Shown here one piece after another: positions 17,213 through 21,211 of a stretch of DNA of 21,211 nucleotides. Position 1 is the first letter of the stretch. The number at the start of each line of letters is the position of its first letter. The position numbers were made by a program, and so were the translations under genes. Origin of the DNA: Gammaproteobacteria bacterium (GTDB lineage Bacteria > Pseudomonadota > Gammaproteobacteria > Pseudomonadales > Azotimanducaceae); NCBI GenBank assembly GCA_027295975.1, contig JAPUJX010000541.1, forward strand, positions 1 to 21,211, written 5' to 3'. The notes below the pieces were generated by a model that had not been told where the DNA came from, searched no databases, and worked only from the letters and a program-made list of their open reading frames with translations.

Positions 17213-17435
17213 TGCGCCGAAGATTGAGTTTCCCTGTGATTATCCCATCAAGATCATAGGGGTCAGCGCCACCGTTTTTCGGGAAACCGTAGTTGAGAGC
17301 ACTACATCAGCATCTGATGGCTTTGCCTCTCGTGAAAATGGTTCTTTGACATGTTAATACACGGAGAAGGCATCAACAGAAGAACTGAAACAGTCAATGA
17401 GGCGTTGGGGTGCTAGTGCGCGTTCGAACCCGTGA
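17205..17435 (+). pseudogene. ybeD: Decayed ybeD-like gene (DUF493 family)
   Basis: Between dacA and lipB, where ybeD usually sits, a frame opening at GTG 17205 (overlapping the dacA stop by eight bases) reads ADAPKIEFPCDYPIKIIG and ATVFRETVVE. This aligns without gaps to the first 26 conserved residues of the DUF493 family. The expected VVQRHAP segment is then missing and replaced by about ten unrelated codons. SRENGS follows, then a TAA at 17355-17357 after only 50 codons. Beyond the stop the same frame gives YTEKASTEELKQ, and a neighbouring frame gives VNEALG, together resembling the family's C-terminal part. The usual length is about 87-93 residues. A stop, a frameshift and missing sequence point to a dead gene. 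An assembly error is the main alternative. Confidence 0.65.
17295..17331. repeat. Palindromic hairpin inside the ybeD remnant
   Basis: CATCAG (17305-17310), a three-base loop CAT and CTGATG (17314-17319) form a perfect stem. It is flanked by GAGAG (17295-17299) and CTCTC (17327-17331), which can pair as an outer stem around mismatched bases. It sits where the conserved part of the DUF493 sequence is interrupted. No U-run follows, so it is not an obvious terminator. Confidence 0.6.
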
Positions 17436-18054
17436 TCTCGGCCGCACGGATTACCGGGAAGTCTTTCGCGCGATGCAGGCGTTCACCGCGGAACGGGACC
17501 CGAAAACTACAGATGAAATATGGTTGACGGAACACGATCCGGTTTTTACCCAGGGACAGGCTGGAAAGGAGGAGCATCTCATCGCCCCCGGGGATATTCC
17601 CGTGGTGCAATCCGATCGGGGGGGTCAGGTTACTTATCATGGACCAGGTCAGATCGTCGGTTATTTACTCTTCGACCTCCGCCGCATGGGGTTGTCGGTC
17701 CGAAGGCTTGTCAGTGGCATAGAAGACGCCGTGGTGAATACCCTGGCTTGTTACGGCATCTCCGGTGTTTCGCGCGCAGACGCACGCGGAGTGTACGTGG
17801 ATAACGCGAAGATCGCGGCGCTGGGGCTGCGGGTTCGCCGGGGATGTTCGTATCACGGCTTGAGTCTCAACGTAAACATGGACCTTGCGCCTTACGCCGG
17901 AATCAACCCGTGTGGACTGACGGACATAGGGGTGACCCAGATGTGTGATCTCGGCGGGCCGGATGATATCGAAACCGTCAAGCGGACTCTGTTGGACGAT
18001 CTCGCAGCGGTTTACGAGATCAACCTCGACATGTTGGACACCGGGGATCCTTAG
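17410..18054 (+). CDS. lipB: Octanoyl-(acyl carrier protein):protein N-octanoyltransferase
   Basis: LipB moves octanoyl groups from ACP to lipoyl domains, the first step of lipoate attachment to 2-oxoacid dehydrogenases and the glycine cleavage system. The 214-residue protein has [38 protein letters not shown], and the catalytic pair Lys134 ([14 protein letters not shown]) and Cys168 (INPCGLTD). The GTG at 17410 has GAGG seven bases upstream; GTG 17416 is an alternative. lipA, the usual partner, does not follow. The last 35 bases overlap the 3' end of the opposing moeB gene. Confidence 0.95.
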   Translation: MLVRVRTRDLGRTDYREVFRAMQAFTAERDPKTTDEIWLTEHDPVFTQGQAGKEEHLIAPGDIPVVQSDRGGQVTYHGPGQIVGYLLFDLRRMGLSVRRLVSGIEDAVVNTLACYGISGVSRADARGVYVDNAKIAALGLRVRRGCSYHGLSLNVNMDLAPYAGINPCGLTDIGVTQMCDLGGPDDIETVKRTLLDDLAAVYEINLDMLDTGDP

Positions 18055-18763
18055 AGAGGCCGAGTTTACGCCACTCCATGGCTTTTCCGTCGAAGTACAA
18101 CACGCTGCCGGTGAGAGTTTCCCCAACTCCGGTGATGAGTTTGATGGTTTCCATGGCCTGGCAGGTGCCGATGATCCCCACCAGGGGTGCGGCGACGCCG
18201 TTCTCGGCGCAATTCAGCGCTTCGTCATCACCCTCGGCATAGAGGCATCGATAACAGGGAGATGTTTCGGATCGCGGGTCGAATACCGCAACCTGGCCTT
18301 CCCACCGAATGGCTGCGCCCGAGACCAGTGGTATGCCGCATTTCCAGCAGGCGTCGTTGATGGCGTAACGAGCCTCGAAGTTGTCGGTCGCGTCCAGGAC
18401 GACGTCGCACCGACCAATCGTCTCGATCAGCTCGACGCCGGCCAACTGATGGTTGATGGTTTGGACGTCGATATCGGGGTTGAGCTCGGCAATACTACGC
18501 GCGGCGGAGATCACCTTGAACTCATCGACAGCGCTTGTTTTGTGGGCGATCTGGCGCTGGAGATTGGAGAGGTCCACGCGGTCGTGATCCACCAGAACCA
18601 GCTGGCCCAGGCCCGCGGCGGCCAGGTACAAGGCAACCGGACAACCCAGGCCTCCCATGCCCACGATGAGGACTCGAGCCGCCAGGAGTTTTTCCTGACC
18701 CTCGATATCCATCTCCGGCAACATGATCTGCCGGCTGTAACGCAGCAACTGCTCGTCATTCAT
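18020..18763 (-). CDS. moeB: MoeB-like molybdopterin-synthase adenylyltransferase (HesA/MoeB/ThiF family)
   Basis: An E1-like enzyme that adenylates the C-terminal glycine of a small sulfur carrier (MoaD in molybdopterin synthesis, or ThiS for ThiF relatives). The 247-residue protein (ATG 18763) starts [19 protein letters not shown], has the nucleotide-binding [41 protein letters not shown], and zinc-binding CYRC and CPTC pairs. A TTG two codons upstream is possible. MoeB is preferred because of the length and because Pseudomonas has hemA-prfA-prmC-moeB in this order. The MoeB/ThiF distinction cannot be settled without the sulfur carrier gene. CPTC is encoded within the overlap with lipB. Confidence 0.88.
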   Translation of the reverse strand: MNDEQLLRYSRQIMLPEMDIEGQEKLLAARVLIVGMGGLGCPVALYLAAAGLGQLVLVDHDRVDLSNLQRQIAHKTSAVDEFKVISAARSIAELNPDIDVQTINHQLAGVELIETIGRCDVVLDATDNFEARYAINDACWKCGIPLVSGAAIRWEGQVAVFDPRSETSPCYRCLYAEGDDEALNCAENGVAAPLVGIIGTCQAMETIKLITGVGETLTGSVLYFDGKAMEWRKLGLSKDPRCPTCRG

Positions 18764-18814
18764 TGACAATTTCTTTAGTGCGTAAGACTCGCATCTTCCG
18801 GTGGAGTTGGGCGC

Positions 18815-19687
18815 TCACCGTTGACCCCGCGTAACCCGCGGCCGACCACCAAGATCGCGTTCGGTGCTGATGTGCTCGTAACCCTGCTCGACAAACAGGT
18901 TTTGCACCGCGGATTCCTGATTGTAACCGTGTTCCACCAGCAGCCAACCTCCGGAGATCAGGTGTTGGTATGCTTCGCGCACGATGATGCACAACGCGTC
19001 GAGCCCGTCGGTGCCGGCACGCAATGCCTTGGCTGGCTCGTGGCGCAGTGCCGCCAGATGGGGATCGTTTGTTGCTATGTACGGCGGATTGCTGACGATG
19101 AGATCGAACAGCTGAGGTATATCTCGAAACCAGTCACTCACCAGCCAGTGAACGGAAACATCGTGTTTATCCGCGTTCCCACGTGCCACACCCAGTACCG
19201 CGGTCGAGCGATCGCTCCCATACACCTCGGGAACCGGCCCGGTTGTTCTAGAGGAGTGGGTAAAAGAGTGGGCAAGGGCGATCGCTATAACCCCACTGCC
19301 GGTGCCCAGATCCAGTATCCGGGGTTGACCGGCAAGCTCTCTGGCAAGGGTGAGCGCCTGTTCCACCAGTAGCTCGGTTTCAGGTCGGGGTATCAAAACC
19401 TCGGGGGTTACCGCGAAGGTAAGCCCCCAGAACTCCTTAACCCCGGTGAGGTAGGCCAACGGTTCGTTGTTGCGTAGGCGCGCCGCCCATGAGGCTAGCT
19501 GGCTGAGGGTGTTGCCGTCCAATAACCGCTCAGGCCTGGAGATGACTTGAGCTCGAGTCAGCGTGAGGGTTTCACAGAGAAGCAGCTCACAATCGAGGCG
19601 ATCGAGATCCCCGTGCTGGCGCATCCAGTCCCCGATTGTGGTTTTTGCCGCCAATCGCGCGCCCGTAACAGCCGATTGGTTACTCAT
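18815..19687 (-). CDS. prmC: Peptide chain release factor N5-glutamine methyltransferase
   Basis: PrmC methylates the glutamine of the GGQ motif in release factors RF1 and RF2, using SAM. The 290-residue protein has an N-terminal helical domain (about 1-85) and a Rossmann methyltransferase domain with [16 protein letters not shown] and the signature NPPY (in [10 protein letters not shown]) that holds the target glutamine. [21 protein letters not shown] is also characteristic. The ATG at 19687 overlaps the prfA stop by eight bases (ATGAGTAA), so the methylase is translated with its substrate. The frame is open further upstream within prfA, but that extension has no homology. A 51-base gap with no visible signal separates it from moeB. 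Confidence 0.95.
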   Translation of the reverse strand: MSNQSAVTGARLAAKTTIGDWMRQHGDLDRLDCELLLCETLTLTRAQVISRPERLLDGNTLSQLASWAARLRNNEPLAYLTGVKEFWGLTFAVTPEVLIPRPETELLVEQALTLARELAGQPRILDLGTGSGVIAIALAHSFTHSSRTTGPVPEVYGSDRSTAVLGVARGNADKHDVSVHWLVSDWFRDIPQLFDLIVSNPPYIATNDPHLAALRHEPAKALRAGTDGLDALCIIVREAYQHLISGGWLLVEHGYNQESAVQNLFVEQGYEHISTERDLGGRPRVTRGQR

Positions 19688-20756
19688 CTTCGCCCAGGCT
19701 GCGAAGCTGATCGGCCTGATGTTCCAGCACCAGCGGCTGCACCAGGAAGTCGAGCGCACCGGCCATCACGTCACTCAGTTTATAGAGAGTGAGGTTGATA
19801 CGGTGATCGGTGATGCGGCCCTGGGGGTAGTTGTAGGTGCGAATTCGTTCCGAGCGGTCGCCGGAGCCAACGAGGTTTTTACGATGTTCGGCCTGTTCCG
19901 CCTGTTGTTTTGTCTTGGCCGCATCGAGAAGTTTCGCATGCAGCAACGACAATGCCCGGGCACGGTTTTTGAGTTGCGAGCGTTCGTCCTGGCACTCCAC
20001 CACGATGCCGGTGGGTAAATGTGTCAGACGCACGGCGGAGTCGGTTTTGTTCACATGCTGACCACCCGCCCCCGAACTCCTGTAGGTATCCACCCGGAGG
20101 TCGGCATTGTTTATCTCGATACTGTCGATATCCTCCACCTCGGGCATTACCGCAACGGTACAGGCGGAGGTGTGGATGCGACCTTGGGATTCGGTTTCCG
20201 GGACCCGTTGTACCCGGTGGGCCCCCGACTCGAATTTCAACAGACTGTAAACGTCCTTGCCCTCGATCCGGGTGATGATTTCCTTGTAACCGCCATGTTC
20301 ACCGGATCGGGAGTTGATCACCTCCGTCTGCCAGCCCTGGTTTTCGGCGAACTTGCTGTACATACGATACAGGTCTCCGGAGAAGATGGCCGCCTCGTCT
20401 CCGCCCGTGCCGGCACGGATCTCCAGGTAAACGTTGGAGCCGTCATCGGGGTCCTTGGGAAGTAACAGGTTTCTCATGTGTAACGTTTCGGCTTCAAGGG
20501 CGTCAGCGAGCCTTACGACGTCCTCGTTGGCCAGCTCGCGCATTTCCGGATCGTCGTCTTTGGCGAGTTCCCGAGCGTCGACGATTTCAGCCTCGATAAG
20601 CGTCACCTTCCGGAAACATTGAATTACCGGATCGAGCTCCGCGTATTCCCTGGACAACGCCGTGAACCGCTCGCGCTCCGCCATGACCTCCGGGTCTGCC
20701 AGCAGCGCGCTGACCTCGTCGTATCGATCGGTGAGGGAGGACAGCTTAGCCGTCAT
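19680..20756 (-). CDS. prfA: Peptide chain release factor 1
   Basis: RF1 reads UAA and UAG stop codons and triggers release of the finished chain. With the ATG at 20756 the protein has 358 residues (360 in E. coli). It carries the codon-recognition PxT motif as [19 protein letters not shown], the catalytic GGQ in [35 protein letters not shown], and [20 protein letters not shown]. In-frame TTG codons at 20783 (overlapping the hemA stop as TTGA) and 20774 would add nine or six residues. None of the three has a clear ribosome binding site, so the true start is uncertain. It sits between hemA and prmC, a very common arrangement. Confidence 0.96.
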   Translation of the reverse strand: MTAKLSSLTDRYDEVSALLADPEVMAERERFTALSREYAELDPVIQCFRKVTLIEAEIVDARELAKDDDPEMRELANEDVVRLADALEAETLHMRNLLLPKDPDDGSNVYLEIRAGTGGDEAAIFSGDLYRMYSKFAENQGWQTEVINSRSGEHGGYKEIITRIEGKDVYSLLKFESGAHRVQRVPETESQGRIHTSACTVAVMPEVEDIDSIEINNADLRVDTYRSSGAGGQHVNKTDSAVRLTHLPTGIVVECQDERSQLKNRARALSLLHAKLLDAAKTKQQAEQAEHRKNLVGSGDRSERIRTYNYPQGRITDHRINLTLYKLSDVMAGALDFLVQPLVLEHQADQLRSLGEDE

Positions 20757-20779
20757 GGAATCGGAGAGACTCAACTGAC

Positions 20780-21211
20780 TCAATCCAGACGGTAGAGGGT
20801 TTTCAGGTATTCTAAGAGATCCGAGTGTCCCTCGGCACTCGCGTTGCGTATCGCGATGGTGGGTGGGTGGATGAGCTTGTTGGTCAGAGTTCGGCCGAAG
20901 TTCGCCATAACCGCTTCTGGGTCGGTGCCGGAGGCGAGTTCGCGGAGCGCTTTGGCGAGTTCTGCCTGGTGGATGGTTTCCACGTTGTCGCGGAAAGCGC
21001 GTAACAGAGCCTGTCCGTGGTGTGCCCGCCGTTCGCGTATGTAATGGCTGGCGCCGTCGGCCACCAGAGTCTCGGCACTTTCGGCGGCAGAAACGCGTTG
21101 CTTGACGTTTTCCTCGATTATCTCGGTGAGATCATCAATGGTATACAGATAAACGTCGGGCAACTCGGCGACTTCGGGTTCGATATCTCTCGGCACGGCG
21201 ATGTCGACGAT
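20780..21211 (-). CDS. hemA: Glutamyl-tRNA reductase, C-terminal fragment
   Basis: The last 143 codons of HemA; the start lies beyond the right edge. The enzyme reduces glutamyl-tRNA to glutamate-1-semialdehyde, the first step of tetrapyrrole synthesis by the C5 route. The fragment begins in frame at the edge with [14 protein letters not shown] from the NADPH-binding domain. It continues with [20 protein letters not shown] (spinal helix) and the C-terminal dimerisation helices with [17 protein letters not shown]. Its stop overlaps or adjoins the beginning of prfA. The GTG at 21196 is internal, not the start. Confidence 0.94.
   Translation of the reverse strand: MVDIAVPRDIEPEVAELPDVYLYTIDDLTEIIEENVKQRVSAAESAETLVADGASHYIRERRAHHGQALLRAFRDNVETIHQAELAKALRELASGTDPEAVMANFGRTLTNKLIHPPTIAIRNASAEGHSDLLEYLKTLYRLD

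Noticed and set aside
17346..17351. Perfect TTGACA before lipB as a -35 box
   Set aside because: No -10 sequence better than three of six matches at 16-19 bases, and it lies in the decayed ybeD stretch, so it may be chance.
17945..18766. 273-codon open frame antisense to moeB
   Set aside because: moeB is supported by several motifs; the opposite frame has none and is a shadow.
1..21211. Search for tRNA genes, insertion sequences, CRISPR arrays, prophage genes or a novel defence system
   Set aside because: None seen. Nearly all of the sequence is covered by recognisable core genes.

Overview
The window is a run of housekeeping genes from a gammaproteobacterium. It looks moderately GC-rich by eye. 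The proteins read as ordinary gammaproteobacterial versions, and the gene order recalls Pseudomonas-type genomes, but the species cannot be named from this sequence. No tRNA, rRNA, insertion sequence, prophage or CRISPR was seen, and nothing resembles a new defence or biosynthetic system.

Layout. (1) 2-3258, + strand: end of the ribosomal protein superoperon (secY 3' end, rpmJ, rpsM, rpsK, rpsD, rpoA, rplQ), making ribosome parts, the translocon and the RNA polymerase alpha subunit. (2) 3285-6788: uvrA (-) converges on rplQ across a perfect inverted repeat and diverges from ssb (+). These are DNA repair and single-strand DNA protection genes. (3) 6826-8298: uppP (-), the lipid carrier recycling phosphatase, divergent from a LON-substrate-binding-domain gene (+). 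(4) 8328-18054, + strand: a tight, often overlapping series proA, nadD, rsfS, rlmH, mrdA, rodA, mltB, rlpA, dacA, a decayed ybeD, and lipB. It joins proline and NAD synthesis, ribosome silencing and methylation, the elongasome (PBP2/RodA), peptidoglycan trimming and septal enzymes, and lipoate transfer. (5) 18020-21211, - strand: hemA (5' end outside the window), prfA, prmC, moeB, joining tetrapyrrole synthesis, release factor 1 and its methylase, and a MoeB-like adenylyltransferase.

The most interesting points are small. The ybeD (DUF493) gene that normally sits between dacA and lipB appears broken by a stop, a frameshift and missing sequence, with a palindrome inside it. lipB and moeB overlap tail to tail by 35 bases, in a stretch that encodes the last CxxC of MoeB. 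lipA does not follow lipB. Many starts are GTG or TTG. A perfect TATAAT lies six bases before the proA start codon. The uvrA/ssb promoter region has no recognisable LexA box of the E. coli type. No stretch longer than 300 bases lacks a gene.
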